NCBI GenBank assembly: GCA_034509735.1
Contig: JACGWO010000006.1
Location: forward strand, 10,431,001 to 10,495,000
DNA: 64,000 nt
Direction of reading: 5' to 3'
DNA from: Sesamum alatum
Taxonomy: Eukaryota > Streptophyta > Magnoliopsida > Lamiales > Pedaliaceae
Shown here in pieces: positions 11,690 through 23,689 of the stretch. Made by a program: the position numbers and the translations under genes. How positions within the stretch are numbered: position 1 is the stretch's first letter; every line of letters begins with the position of its first letter. Below the pieces are notes generated by a model, which saw nothing but the letters and a program-made list of their open reading frames with translations, made no database searches and was not told the DNA's origin.

Positions 11690-12340
11690 AAAAATTAATA
11701 ATTATAACGGATTTTGTAACGACTAAAATTAATGTTGGAATGGTCGCGTAATTTTTGTGGCCGTTTTTGTAACAACTGCTATTCCACGCCAAAAGTATGA
11801 GTTACAAAATAATTGTAACGGCTATTACCAAAGCCGTTACAAATTTAACTTGTTTTTGTAACGGTCTCTCGAGCCGTTTCACCCGTTGACCTAACCCGAA
11901 AAATAGTTTTGTATCTTCATTTTGAACGGCTTGATTTAATTATAAATTTTGAAATTGGTACGCCTTGTTACAAAGATTATGATAGTTGTGTATCACTATT
12001 GGAATGATTTTTTCATCTGTTTTTGTAGTCGTTGCTTTGTAATTTGTAACGGTGTTTGTAATTCGTACTGTAATGCGCATATAACAAATATTGTAATAGT
12101 TATTGGTACTCTTCCCTGCGCGTGTTTGTTCATGATTTGTAGCGGTTATTTAAGCGGTTATTGTACTTCCCCTTGAAATGGTGATTTATGTAATCCGGTC
12201 TCATTTCTTGTAATTGCTTTATATCCGATTTTTGTAACGGTCTCGTTTGTATATGTTGTACCGGTCGTTGCATTGTAACGGCCGTCTTTTTAGCATGGTT
12301 GTATTCCTAGAGCCATTGCTAAGGCCGTTACAAAAGTTTT
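11690..12340. repeat. Left subterminal repeats of CACTA-1
   Basis: Many copies of TTTGTAACGG, TTGTAACGGTCTC and GCCGTTACAAA in both orientations. This is the typical binding array for the second (TnpA-like) protein of CACTA elements; binding here is inferred from the family. Confidence 0.7.
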
Positions 12341-13973
12341 TTTTTTTTTGGTATAAAATATTAATTTAAATTTTGTATATTTTATATATTATTTTTTTTA
12401 TAATTTATTGTTTAATTTGTTGAATATAAAAATGTATCGGGTAGCAAGAAGAAATAACAATATTAATAACAAAATTAAAATTGTCTTTACAAAATTATTT
12501 TTAAAATATAAATACATATTTTGGAAACACAAAACCCGATCCTAATCTAGATCCCCGTCTTCTTCCTGATCGTCCCCGATCTCTTTGTCTTCTGCCTCAT
12601 CGTCGTATTGCGGGGGATCGACTGGATCTTGGGACGGTGGCACCAGTGGAGGTTGGGACCTCTTGTTCGCCAGACGGTGGACAATCTCTTCGAGCCTGGC
12701 GAGCCGATCATCGTAGTCCCGGCGTTGCTCTTGTGGTGGTCGGGGCGGTGGAGCAAATGACGAGCTCGGCTGCGAGGGTCCAGCGATCGTGTGGTGGGCC
12801 TCAGAGACGAGTCCGAATACCCGACCCCTCTTCCAGCCGCCTGCTGCCACCATCCACATCTGGTTCTCGATCATGGCCATCGAGCTTTGAGAAGAGGGTG
12901 GAGGATCTGACTAAGCATTTCGTGGTTGGTCGACTCGTTGTTCCTCCACCATTCTCTCGAACGCCTCCTGCAATTGGAATACTGGACTTAGTATAAAAAA
13001 ATGAAATTATAATATAAATTGGAAAGGAAATTGAAAATAAACTTACCGCCACCTGCGCCTCCCTCGAGCCGCTCCATTGGCCGTCCTCCTTTCTCTTGTA
13101 GACATTGGAGAACAGCTCTATCTGCTTGATCGGGCGATCAAGTTGTGCCTCCTGTCAAAGACAATTTTAGATAATTAATTAATGCATATAAAATAATGAA
13201 ATTACTTGAAATAAACTTTATACTTACCATCTTCTTCTTGTGGTGGCCAACAAATGAGGAGCACCCTTTGTAGACGGTCGCTGCGGCGACGGGGTTAGCT
13301 GCCCGATTGGCCTTATTCTTTGCCGACATTTCCTTGAAGTCCTAGTTGTCCTAGTACTCCAGCAGCTATCGCCAAATCTGCTCGGCAAGCCAAAGAGGTC
13401 GGGATAGCTGGGCCCGAGCGTCGGAGAACCGCTTCCACAGGAACCATCCAGCCTGCCACCGGATGACCTTGTACATCGACTCGTCGTCGTAGTCCCACTA
13501 GTATTTAAGCTGCATATTGACATATTAAAAAGAAAGAATTAGTAGAATATTAAAAACTCAATTAAAACATAATAAAATATTAATTACCTTAACATTATCT
13601 TGCCAAAAAGGATGTGCTCCTGTGGAATCTTCTTGATGCATCCCCAAGGGTGAGGATAGTGGTTTTTCACCGTTGCATTTATGAAACTATGAAAATCTCG
13701 GTCAGACCTGTAAACATAATTCCAAATTAAAATTCAAACCAAGCCAACTGAAAATACTTAAATATATTTGTGTTAGATTACATCGCATCGTGGAGGCTGA
13801 TGTAGTGATGTGCAGACGGAGGTGGCAATTCAGGCGCTAGTGGTGGTGGTGGTAAATCCCATGGCCGAGGCCCCGGGGCCTAAGAACCGAAGGCCCTCGG
13901 GGCCTGAGAACTAGAGGCCACCTGGGCCTGTCCACTGCCGACCTCCCCGGTCGATGACACCGGATTCGCCGGG

Positions 13974-15049
13974 TGTCACAGGCCGTCCTTTAACTAGGAG
14001 TGCCGGTTGTGACTTGCGGAGGACGTGCGGGCGATGAGGGGATGTCGGCCCGGCACGTGGGAGCGCAATGGTTCAAGCGGTACGCGATTCGGACGTCGAA
14101 CGAGGGAGTTGTGGAAAAGGTGCGCTCCTCGGCCATTTCAGGGACTTCGAATATCTACTGCTAGAACAAGGGAAATTATTTTTAAGACTATTATAAGAGG
14201 GACAGCAGTGGTGAGCTCCAGTCAGTCCCCCCCGTGCAGCGAGGCACTAAATGGGCGATTCCCTTGGGCATGATGGGGGCCTCAAGGGCCGGCTTTAGGC
14301 ACCTCGAAGGGAGGGCTAAAGTCCCCGGTCGGTATGGGAACCGAGCGGGCGGCGTGGGGCCAGGATGGCACACGTTGGGCAAGCAACGCGCCGAGAGGCT
14401 CCGTGTGATTGTGAGGATGCCCCGCGGGCTACGGGAAGGCATAGGCAATACCTCTCGGGCGGAATGAGCGATCGAGGCGAATCATTGAAAGACCTCGTGA
14501 GCTACTCGTGTCATGAGCTATTGGGTTCTAGCCATGCACGATGATCCGTTGGCCAAGATACGCGGTCGTGGGGCGACGTCGCGCTGTGGGCAAATTATGA
14601 GGCCACGCCGAAAGGCAAGGAGGCATGTTGGGCATGCCGTGCGAGACTGATGCGAGATGTTGGCATAGACTTGGGCTAAGGACGGGTGATGCTGCCCTAC
14701 TCAGGCGAGGCATGCAAGACGGGCATGGCGAAGACATTCGCCGGTAATGCACCGAGTGATTGTTGTGCGTGCGATGGGCGTTGTGGGCGTAAGTTGGCCC
14801 ATAGTGCCGAGAAGGGGCGAAGATGCTCCGAGCCATTGCGAGGAGTATCGGCAAGGCCCGAGATTGTGGGCGAGATACATGACGGCAAGCTAGCTAGTTG
14901 GGGCCGGATATGAAGGCGCGCAAGGCGCGAGAGCCGCGACCCTCTGCGAACATGGGCATTCCGGATAGCCGAGTGCTTGGGCGCAAGGCGCCGCACAGGG
15001 ATGCGTTCGGATGTCGCGCTAGTAAGCTGCGAGTGTCGAAGACACATGG
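13974..15049 (+). repeat. Left LTR of the nested retrotransposon, 3' end lost
   Basis: It aligns with the LTR at 17287-18472 from TGTCACAGGCC as far as GAAGACACATGGT. After that the two copies diverge, so the last 110 bp or so of LTR and the primer-binding site are absent or replaced here. The ORFs read across it in both strands are not conserved between the two copies in any domain-bearing way. Confidence 0.75.
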
Positions 15050-16694
15050 TCGCGCGTTGGAGCTGCTTGTGAGTTAGTAGCGACGGTCCAACCTTGTGTT
15101 GTGTGGATTGGCAGTGTTGTTGGCATGATATGTGTTTGAGCAAGCTGTCAGCTGTTCCCGAAAATTTTGTTTTGGGAGTAATGATGTGGGAATCAGATTT
15201 CAGAATTCATCTTGGCTTCCCTATGCGGGAGGGAGACATGCCGATGCGTCGGGCGGACTGCGAGAGCCACGTTTGCGCGATTTAGCAACTATGTGTGCAG
15301 GAATGCTGCAAGTCAGGAGACGATTAAGGCGTTGAGGCCGTTCGGTGGGTGAAGTACCACCTTGTTGAGAAACCTTCTAGCGGGGAAGGTGGAGCAGATG
15401 CTGAGGTGCTGAGGCACAGTTGCACATCAGGTGCATGCAGAGCAAGCCACCCTTGGGGTTGCAAGGAGTGGACGCCTAGACCCCTTTTTATGTGGACAGT
15501 GTTGTGCATGGAAAGTGTTCCGAACAATGTGTTTGGGCAGAGCTGAGAATGTTGGGATGAAGTTATCGTGGAAGAGATGGGGGTGCATCGAGCGAAAAGA
15601 TGACACGCTCCAAGAACCAGAGGGCAGAGATCCGTATGTGGAATTTAAGGCAACTTGTCCGAAGCTTGTGTGGAAGAAGGCCACCAAGCAGTTTGTGTGC
15701 TCATCAGGAGTACAAGTTGAGCTTGAGTTGAAGAGAGACCACTAAGCCGTGTGAAGTGCTCGTCAGGAGCATTGTTTGAGCTAAAATGAGAACGTTTCTC
15801 GAAGAGATTCTGACACCATATGTGGGCTCTTTGGTCTAAGGATTTCCGAGAGGGACAACCGAGTTGAGATTGTGAAGGAGCATCAGGCTCCATTGACACC
15901 ATGTGCGGTATGGTGCTGTCGGGTCGGGATTGAAATCGCGATCCTGTGTGTTGGGTGTGGACTTAAACGTCTTCATCTTGTTGTTGGCCGGAATGGGACT
16001 TGAGAGTTTCATCGTGCGGCGGTGTTGGGTTGGGACTAAGATCTCAATCCCCGTTGTTGGTCAGGACTACAGTCTTGATCTCATTTGTCGGATGGGAGAG
16101 CAGAAGAATCCTCATCCTGCCGTCGGATTGAGGGGGGGTAATCCCAATCTTGCGGTCAGTTGGGGGCGAAGACCTCAACAATTGTGCAGAGTTAAGTGGA
16201 CTCGTTGAGGAGAGAATGGGACCAGCATGCGGCGGGCTTCCGATGTTTTGGGCGAGGCCCAAAGTGCTTTACAGTTGGGTTTAAATGTGGCCACCGCAGA
16301 GGCGGATTGCGTGCTTGCCGAGGACGGCAACACATCGAGTGGGGGAGAGAGTGCGTCCAAGCACGCACAGACTTCAAGCTTAAACCTGTTCCAGATCAAT
16401 TCGGGTGTATATGAGGCACTGTTTTGAGGGACGACACAGTATGACGGCACACTTGACGAAACTTGCGGCACAGTTTGTTACCCACCAGTCATGGAAAGAG
16501 AGTGCAGAATGTTGGCACAGACTTCGGACTTGGGGATTTGAGTGTATCGAGACACTATCCATGGGGCAAACTATCAGTTGAAGCAACAGATGAGGGAGAG
16601 AGTGCAGCGTGACGGCACAGACTTCAGGCCTGAGAGATTGAGTGTATAGAGACACTATCCGTGGGGGCAACCATCAATTGTGGCAACAGTTTTA

Positions 16695-16890
16695 GGAAGA
16701 GAGTGTAGAAATGTACACAGACTTCCAGCTTGCGTTCAGTTTGGGAAGAGAGTGTAGAGATGTACACAGACTTCCAGCTTGCGTTCAGTTTGGGAAGAGA
16801 GTGTAGGGATGTACACAGACTTCCAGCTTGTGTTCAGTTTGGGAAGAGGGTGTAGAAGCGTACACAGACTTCCAACTTGAGTTTTCAGTG
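16695..16890 (+). repeat. 49-bp tandem repeat in the retrotransposon interior
   Basis: Four copies start GGAAGAG at 16695, 16744, 16793 and 16842 (49-bp period), each containing GTGTAGAGATGTACACAGAC-like sequence and CTTCCAGCTTG. Looser relatives of the unit (AGAGAGTGCAG... CACAGACTTC) extend from about 16345 to 17080. Confidence 0.8.
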
Positions 16891-17286
16891 AGGAATGGAG
16901 TGCATCAAGGCACTATTTGTGGAGGCAACCCAGCTACCGAGGAAGTGAGTGCAGAATGAGGGTACAGACTTCCAGCTTACACTTTTGTGTCGAATCGGGT
17001 GCATTGCGACACTATTCGGGGGAGCCAACCATCAATTGAGGGAGAGGGTGTAGACAAAGTACACGGACTTCCACTTGTGTTGAGCAGGCCACTATGGGGT
17101 GCAGATGAGGCGCCATCGGGGTGGAGACAACGTGTTGTGCTGCAGAGGCACTCACGCAGATGGGCTTAAAAAAGCCAGAAGTAGGTCTGGTGCTGCGTGA
17201 TACTGGGAGGAGTATCAGGCACTGCATACACTTCAATTCTTTGTGTATGTGTTAACGAGGACGTCAACAGATCGAGTGGGGGAGGA

Positions 17287-18472
17287 TGTCACAGGCCATA
17301 CTTTAACTAGGAGTGTCGGCTGTGACTTGCGGAGGACGTGCGGGCGATAAGGGGATGTCGGCCCGGCACGTGGGAGCGCAATGGTTCAAGCGGTACGCGA
17401 TTCAGACGTCGAACGAGGGAGTTGTGGAAAAGGTGCGCTCCTCGGCCATTTCAGGGACTTCGAATATCTACTGCTAGAACAAGGAAAATTATTTTTAAGA
17501 CTATTATAAGGGGACAGCAGTGGTGAGCTCCAGCCAGTCCCCCCCGTGCAGCGAGGCACTAAATGGGCGATTCCCTTGGGGCATGATGGGGGCCTCAAGG
17601 TCCGGCTTTAGGCACCTCGAAGGGAGGGCTAAAGTCCCCGGTCGGTATGGGAACCGAGCGGGCGGCGTGGGGCCAGGATGGCACACGTTGGGCAAGCAAC
17701 GCGCCGAGAGGCTCCATGTGATTGCGAGGATGCCCCGCGGGCTGCGGGAAGGCATAGGCAATACCTCTAGGGCGGAATGAGTGATCGAGGCGAAGCATTG
17801 AAAGACCTCGTGAGCTACTCGTGTCATGAGCTATTGGGTTCTAGCCATGCACGAAAATCCGTTGGCCAAGATACGCGGTCGTGGGGCGACGCCGCGCTGT
17901 GGAAAAATTATGAGGCCACGCCGAAAGGCAAGGAGGCATGTTAGGCATGCCGTGCGAGACTGATGCGAGATGTTGGCATAGAGTTGGGCCAAGGACGGAT
18001 GATGCTGCCCTACTCGGGCGAGGCATGCGAGATGGGCATGGCGAAGACATACGCCGGTAATGCACCGAGTGATTATTGTGCGTGCGATGGGCGTTGTAGG
18101 CGTAAGTTGGCCTATAGTGCCGAGAATGGGCGAAGATGCTCCGAGCTATTGCTAGGAGTATCGGCAAGGCCCGAGATTGTGGGCGAGATACATGACGGCA
18201 AGCTAGCTAGTTGGGGCCGGATATAAAGGCACGCGAGAGCCGCGACCCTCTGCGAACATGGGCATTCCGGATAGGCGAGTGCTTGGGCGCAAGGCGCCGC
18301 ACAGGGATGCGTTCGGATGTTGCGCTAGTAAGCTGCGAGTGTCGAAGACACATGGTTGGGAGACCGAGAGGACTCGAATGGAGGAAGGCCGGTCGAAGGT
18401 TGTGAGCAACCTGAGAGGCATCACGGGCGAAAAAGAAATATTCCGCTGCGACAAAAGAGTCCGCCCGTGACA
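17287..18472 (+). repeat. Right LTR of the nested retrotransposon
   Basis: Complete 1186-bp LTR with TG...CA ends (TGTCACAGGCC ... CGTGACA), preceded directly by a purine-rich tract and followed by the CCGGG target duplication. Confidence 0.85.
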
Positions 18473-18599
18473 CCGGGTCAACTGACGGGGCCTGTGGCAC
18501 TGGAGGTTGTGCTGGTGGAGCCAAAGTCGTTTGGCCACGGCCGCGACCACAACCACGTTCGGGAGGGGCCGAAGCACCGTTTGTCATGATATCTGGACA

Positions 18600-19910
18600 T
18601 TTAAAAAATATGATTATATTTTGTAGAAAGTTGTAAATGTTTGATTATATTTTAGCATAATTTTACTAAATTAACATAAATTCCCTAAAATTACATATAT
18701 GGCCTAAAATTACAAAAGATTAATGAATTCACAATGTAATTAAAGAAAATTAATTGCATAAAATTACATATATTTCTTAAAATTACAAAATTTCCTAAAA
18801 TTCGTAAAATTATATGAAATTACATAGATTTCCTACAAAAATTCATAAAATGACATGAAATTACATAGATTTCCTAAAATTATAAAATTACTAAAATTAC
18901 ATGAAATTACATGTATTTCCTAAAATTACAAAAATTCCTAAAATTACATATATTTTCTAAAATTACACAAATTCCTAAAATTACATAAAATTAAAAAATT
19001 ACAATAAAATTAAAACAAAATTAAAAAAATTACATAAGTTATCCAATAATTGCAGAATTAACCCAATAATTTTCTAAATTATAGAATTGCATAAGAATAA
19101 ACTAATTTCAGAAAATTACATAAACAGTCACAATAATTTCAGAAAATTAGAAAACTAACCCAATATAATTAAAAGTTATAGAAATTGCATAAAATTACAA
19201 AAAACACACAATAATTTTAGAAATTGCAGAAATACCCAAATAATTCAAAAATTGCAGAAAATACAAAATAACTTTAAAAATTACCAAAAATTCACAAGAA
19301 TTTCAAAAAATGAAATATTTCCAGAAATTACATAAAATACCCAATATTTTTAATAATTTCAAAAAATCCACAATAATTACAGAATTTCACAAAAGTTTCA
19401 GAAATTACTTAATATACCCAATAATTTTAAAAATTATTCCAAACCCCACATTTATTTCAGAAATTGCAATAACTTCAAGAATTACACAATAATTACACAA
19501 AATGCACAATAATTTCTAAAAATTACAGAAAAGTGAAATCAATGTAATTTCTGAAAATTTTCAGAAATGCACACATAAATTTCCAAAAGTGACATACACA
19601 TAAATTTCCATAAATTCCCAAAAATGACATACACATATAATGTAATTTCTAAAATTGACAGAAATTACAAAAATTTCAGAAATTACAATAATTTCAGAAA
19701 TTACAATAATTTCAGAAATTACAATAAATACAAATTTTCAGAAATTACATAAATCCAAATTGACAGAAATTACATAAATCCAAAATTGACAGAAATTACA
19801 TGAATACAAATTTTCACAAATTGACAGAAATTACATAAACTACCCAATTCCAGAAATTACATAAACTATCCAATTTCAAAAATTTCAAAAAAAAAAAAAA
19901 AAAAAAAAAG
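18600..19910 (-). repeat. Low-complexity leader intron of the CACTA-1 second gene
   Basis: About 1.3 kb made mostly of variants of AAATTACAGAAATT/AAATTACATAAA, ending in a run of about 21 A. It lies between the second gene's ATG at 18587 and the presumed first exon at 19920-20200 (minus strand). CACTA-2 has a comparable TTTCTGTAAATT-rich stretch in the equivalent place (36290-37190). The intron interpretation is inferred from position. Confidence 0.5.
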
Positions 19911-19919
19911 AAAAACGTA

Positions 19920-20232
19920 CCTTTCAGAGAGGAGAGTGGTGGTGGCGGCAAGTGAGAGAGGAGAATGGTGGTGGCGGCGAGTGAGAGAGGACAGTGGGAG
20001 TGGGCAGCGGAACCAGTGGTGGTGAGTGACGATGGTGGTGAGCGACGGTGGTGGAGGACAGTGGTGGTGGCGAAAACCAGTGGTGGTGAGCGACTGTGCG
20101 CGACGGTGAGCAGACAGGGTGGTCAGCGGCGGAAACCTTAGGGGTGGGGGGGGGGATTTCTGAAACGTTTGGGGAAGGGAGGGTGTTCAGGTGGGAGAAG
20201 AAAATGGCTAAGTGTTCCTATTTATAGTAAGA
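19920..20232 (-). promoter_or_regulatory. Internal promoter and leader of the CACTA-1 second gene
   Basis: Read on the minus strand there is CTATAAATAGG (plus-strand 20219-20229), about 30 bp ahead of a leader that becomes rich in CCACCACC and CGCCGC. This would start a separate transcript for the second gene. A block of element-type TGTAACGG/CCGTTACAA repeats lies directly upstream (20235-20400). Confidence 0.55.
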
Positions 20233-20234
20233 CT

Positions 20235-20400
20235 TTTTGGAGCGGTCTTTGTAATAGACTTGTAATAAATGGCAGTTACAAAACTAATTTAGGAATAGTC
20301 ATGGGCAACCGTTTATACAGCCGCTACAAAATATAATACAAAATTTTGTAGTCCAAGAATACCGATGTCGTTTTGGCACCGGTCGTTACAAAAGCCGGTT
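20235..20400. repeat. Internal block of subterminal-type repeats in CACTA-1
   Basis: Copies of GGCAGTTACAAAAC, CCGCTACAAAATA and CGGTCGTTACAAAAGCCGG lie in the middle of the element, just upstream of the internal TATA box. A second such block is at 20916-21200, after the end of the TNP2 gene. Confidence 0.55.
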
Positions 20401-20599
20401 CAAAATAAAAACACAAATTTAAAAAAAATCATTAAAAATTCATAATAACCCATTTTCGAAATTATTAATGTTAGAGAAAGTTATATTGTGTAAATAACAC
20501 ATTATAAATCACAATACATTTTGAATGCAGATTGATATATGGTAACTTAATGAAATAAATTTGTATATGCATAATTGTTAGTAATTCACCGATGCAACT

Positions 20600-20930
20600 T
20601 TGATTATATATTGTTGTACTGTACCCAATAATCAGACCATCATATTAAAGACCCAACTATTAGATGTGATCAAACTGATATAAGAATACACTTGATGAAA
20701 TTTTGTACTAATTTCATGTACGGGTGTCGAGATATGGTATCTGGTACATAATATAACCAAGTGAATCCAGTGCATCATTCAAACGAGCCGTCTGATTTGA
20801 AATTGGACCGTCAGATGTGATGAAAAGACCAAATTCTTAAATATAATCAAGTTTGGTATGAATCGAGTGCACGGATTTAAAGATATCGTACCGGGAATGA
20901 TATTTTTTGACATACACACTATTTGTAACG
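20600..20930. repeat. Spacer conserved between CACTA-1 and CACTA-3
   Basis: About 330 bp beginning TATATTGTTGTACTG, containing GACCGTCAGATGTGAT-type phrases, and ending CACTATTTGTAACGG. It aligns with 45024-45350 next to the TNP2 gene of CACTA-3 (TATATTGTTGTACTG ... CACTATTTGGAATGG). The GACCGT(C/T)AGATATGAT-like phrase recurs within each copy. No coding potential is apparent. Confidence 0.65.
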
Positions 20931-21289
20931 GCCCTAGGGATATACCATTATTTCTTAACTTTGTAATATATATAATAATACTAGTGAAAATTTTCAATAT
21001 CCCTCCAAATTTTTGGCTTTTCCGCCAACACATTCATTTTGCAACGGTTTTAGTAATCGCTTATATAAAGGCCGTTACAAAGTTAAATATTTCCCACTAA
21101 AATTTTCATTTCGCAGAAAAATGAGGGGCCTTTTTTTTTCAGACTATTAGGAACGGCTTTTGTTTCATCTCTATTATTAAAAGACCGTTCCAAATTTTAA
21201 ATTATTTAAAAAAATATTAAATATTCACTAAATACAACAATGTTAACTAGTTCGTTACAAAACACTAGAAACCAGATAACTCGTCTTCA

Positions 21290-23433
21290 TCAGTCTCATA
21301 ATCCTCTAAACTATCTTCATCATCCTTGTCTTCTTTGTCATCATCTTAGGTCATCCGAGAAGTTCTTGCTCCTTGTTGGCGTGCTACTGGAAGATCAAAA
21401 AAAAGTTGTATACCATCAGGATCATGTAGGTCGTACGTTTGATTGTCCGAAGCAACTTCAGGGACATGTATGTCTTCATCTAGTTGATACACGATATTGG
21501 TCCATCTAGACTCGTCAATTACTCTTTGAGCCGTGGTTTTGCAAACGACCATCCAATCCGCTTTATCTCTCTTCATGCTCGAAAACTCTGTGTAGTAAAC
21601 TTGTACTGCTTGTTGTGCCAGTATGAATGGTTCATCTTTCTGGTACAACTTTTTGAAATTAACAGCAACAAGGTGATATCGAGGGTATACCTTCATGCCT
21701 CAAGTGGATTAGCCCAACGACACTTGAACAACACGACATGCAAGTTCGGAATAAGTGGGTATGTCAACTGAATTATCTCTTCGAATATTCCATAGAAGTC
21801 ATTGTCCGTGTCTGTGTATGATGAGCTCTTCACACACACCCCATAGTTCATTGCTGACTTGCCCACGTTGTGCCGCTCCGTTTGGAAGTTGAAGCCATTC
21901 ACAAAATAATAAGGGAATGTTGTCACCTCACCGCATGGACCGCAATAGTGACACTTAAGGAGCTCCTGATCTGTATCGTTCAATTCAGGATAAACCTGCA
22001 AATTCGTATTAATACAAATTAATAACAGGACATTGGAACCACGTTATCAGGCCATACGAAAAAATACATCAACTTACATGGCGTTTGAACCAATCCTTGA
22101 AATTGTACATCAATAATTCGTAGCACTGTCGTGCGTCCGTACGCCCACACGCCACAATTGCAAAAGCTCCTCCATCAACGGCTCCAGATAAACATCGATC
22201 AGACGCTTCGGATTTGACGGGCCAGGGATCACCATCGTGAAGAACATGTACTCAGACTTCATGCACATTCCCGGTGAGAGATTGTACGGTGTGAGTATAA
22301 TGGGCCAACTGAGTAAGTTTTACCATACTGTCCGTGCCGCGCAAACCCGTCTGTGCACAGTCCTAGCCTAACATTACAGGGCTCCAATCCAAAGTCGGGA
22401 TATGTCTGGTCAAAATTCCTCAAAGCCTCTGCATCAGACGGATGACACATGGAGCCCTCTTCCATCTGATGTGTGGCATGCCACGTCATGTGCTCAACAG
22501 TCGCTGACGAAGCATACAACTTTTGCAGTGGGGGAGTAAGCGGCAGGTACCTAAGAACGACATACCGGACTTCTGGCAGCGAGGGTCTCGCTGTCTGGTC
22601 GGCTTGTACCTAGCCTCTCCACAAAACATGTAGTACTCCAGATCAATGTAGTGCTTCCAGTACAGCATGCAACACTTTTTACACGCATCAGTCTTCGCAA
22701 CAGGTAAACCCAAGTCTCTAATCAATTTCTTCGTACTGTAATAATCAGTAGGAAAAGTGTGATCATGGGGCATTATATGATCAGCCCACTGGCACATTCG
22801 ATCATATGTGTGCTCGGATAAATTGCCCTCAGCCTTGATATTCACCAAACTAGAAACCGCCCCCAACTGAGATTGGGTACAACCGCTCCACAACGGTTGG
22901 TCGGCAGCGCGCACTACATGAAAAAAATGGTCTGACAATACTGACACATAATCATATCACCCACCCCCTACCATGTAGGACATGACCTCGTACCATCGTC
23001 ATGCACACCCTCGTCGTAAGAAGAAAAATTACCCGGTCCGGCTGCATCATAAACCATCCTCTGCGTCCAGTCCATCTTTTGTTGATCACCCCAATGCGAA
23101 CTACCCTCCTCCTGAGTAGATGGGGTTTGCTCCTCCTGCGGTGGAGGGGGGGTCACAGTATGAAAGTACTCCTGCACCCTCTCCTCGTCGTGAGAAGTCC
23201 AATTATAATATTCCAGAACAAACCCGCGCCTATATAAGTCAAAATTAACCTCGTGAGATATTTTGAACCTTCCGTTTTTGCACTTCACACACGGGCACCT
23301 AATCTTATCTCTATGTTGACGCTGGGACTGAGCCCACTCTATGAAAATTTCAACACCATCCTCAAACTGCGGTATAAGACCCGCCCTATTCGGGAGGTTC
23401 TTCTCCTACATCCATCTTCTCAATTGCCTTAAC
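21290..23433 (-). pseudogene. CACTA-1 TNP2-type transposase with DUF4216, internally deleted
   Basis: Minus-strand gene starting near the ATG at 23433. The 5' part encodes the usual N-terminal zinc-ribbon-like block (CPCVKCKNGRF, YNWTSHDEERVQEYF), then the TNP2 region (YDRMCQWADHIMPHDHTFP, KTDACKKCCMLYWK, CTDGFARHGQYGKTYS). At about 22125 the frame jumps from GVRTHDSATN-type residues directly to NFKDWFKRH, so roughly 1.4 kb present in CACTA-3 is missing, including much of the TNP2 core and DUF4218 region. The final exon (about 22003-21290) is DUF4216 (YPRYHLVAVNFKKLYQKDEPF, VQVYY) with an acidic tail. Stops and frameshifts occur throughout. Ancestral role: cleavage and joining at CACTA ends. 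Confidence 0.75.
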
Positions 23434-23689
23434 ATGATGAGAACTATATATACAAAAACATACATTTAGAATAACAATAATTAAACGGTGTTTACTTTAT
23501 AAAGAAGGGTTCAAGTTGTTACCTGGTCAGAGCAACTCAATAAATCAACGATAACCGAACAAGTGTATGTGCACTAATTTTGGTCGAGAGAGATTGAGAG
23601 TGTGTGTGGTTAATCAAGACTAGAACAAATGAAATAAATTGAAAACATCATGAAACATAATATATGGAAGCATATATACCGGCTTTTGT

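Larger units (their letters stand above)
13974..18472 (+). mobile_element. Non-coding GC-rich LTR retrotransposon nested in CACTA-1
   Basis: An exact 5-bp target duplication CCGGG flanks it (13969-13973 and 18473-18477). The right LTR (17287-18472, 1186 bp) starts TGTCACAGGCC and ends CCGCCCGTGACA. The left LTR starts identically at 13974, but matches only to about 15049. A purine tract GAGTGGGGGAGGA abuts the right LTR, giving + orientation. The 2.2 kb interior shows no gag or pol homology, so this resembles a LARD-type non-autonomous element. The LTRs differ by many substitutions and indels. Confidence 0.85.
12541..18587 (-). pseudogene. CACTA-1 second gene (PTTA/En-Spm type), split by an LTR retrotransposon
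   Basis: Minus-strand gene with about five exons. Exon 1 starts at the ATG at 18587 with a glycine/arginine-rich leader (RGCGRGRG) and is broken at 18473/13968 by the retrotransposon. It continues to about 13787. Further exons lie at about 13706-13620 (contains HPWGCIKKIP), 13511-13229, 13151-13047 and 12990-12541. The last exon holds a glycine/tryptophan motif (GGWKRGRVFGLVSEAH) and ends in an acidic tail before the stop at 12541. Exon edges match GT-AG. The same plan is seen in CACTA-2 at 37190-38760. Function by family: a DNA-binding accessory transposition protein. In-frame stops (for example in exon 1 at about 13880) plus the insertion make it a pseudogene. Confidence 0.7.

Noticed and set aside
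16695..16890. CRISPR-like array
   Set aside because: The 49-bp units are contiguous with no unique spacers, in a plant retrotransposon.
14025..18589. Many GC-rich ORFs on both strands
   Set aside because: They lie in LTRs or the non-coding interior of a retrotransposon, recur in shifted form in both LTRs, and show no domain; long frames are expected from the high GC content.
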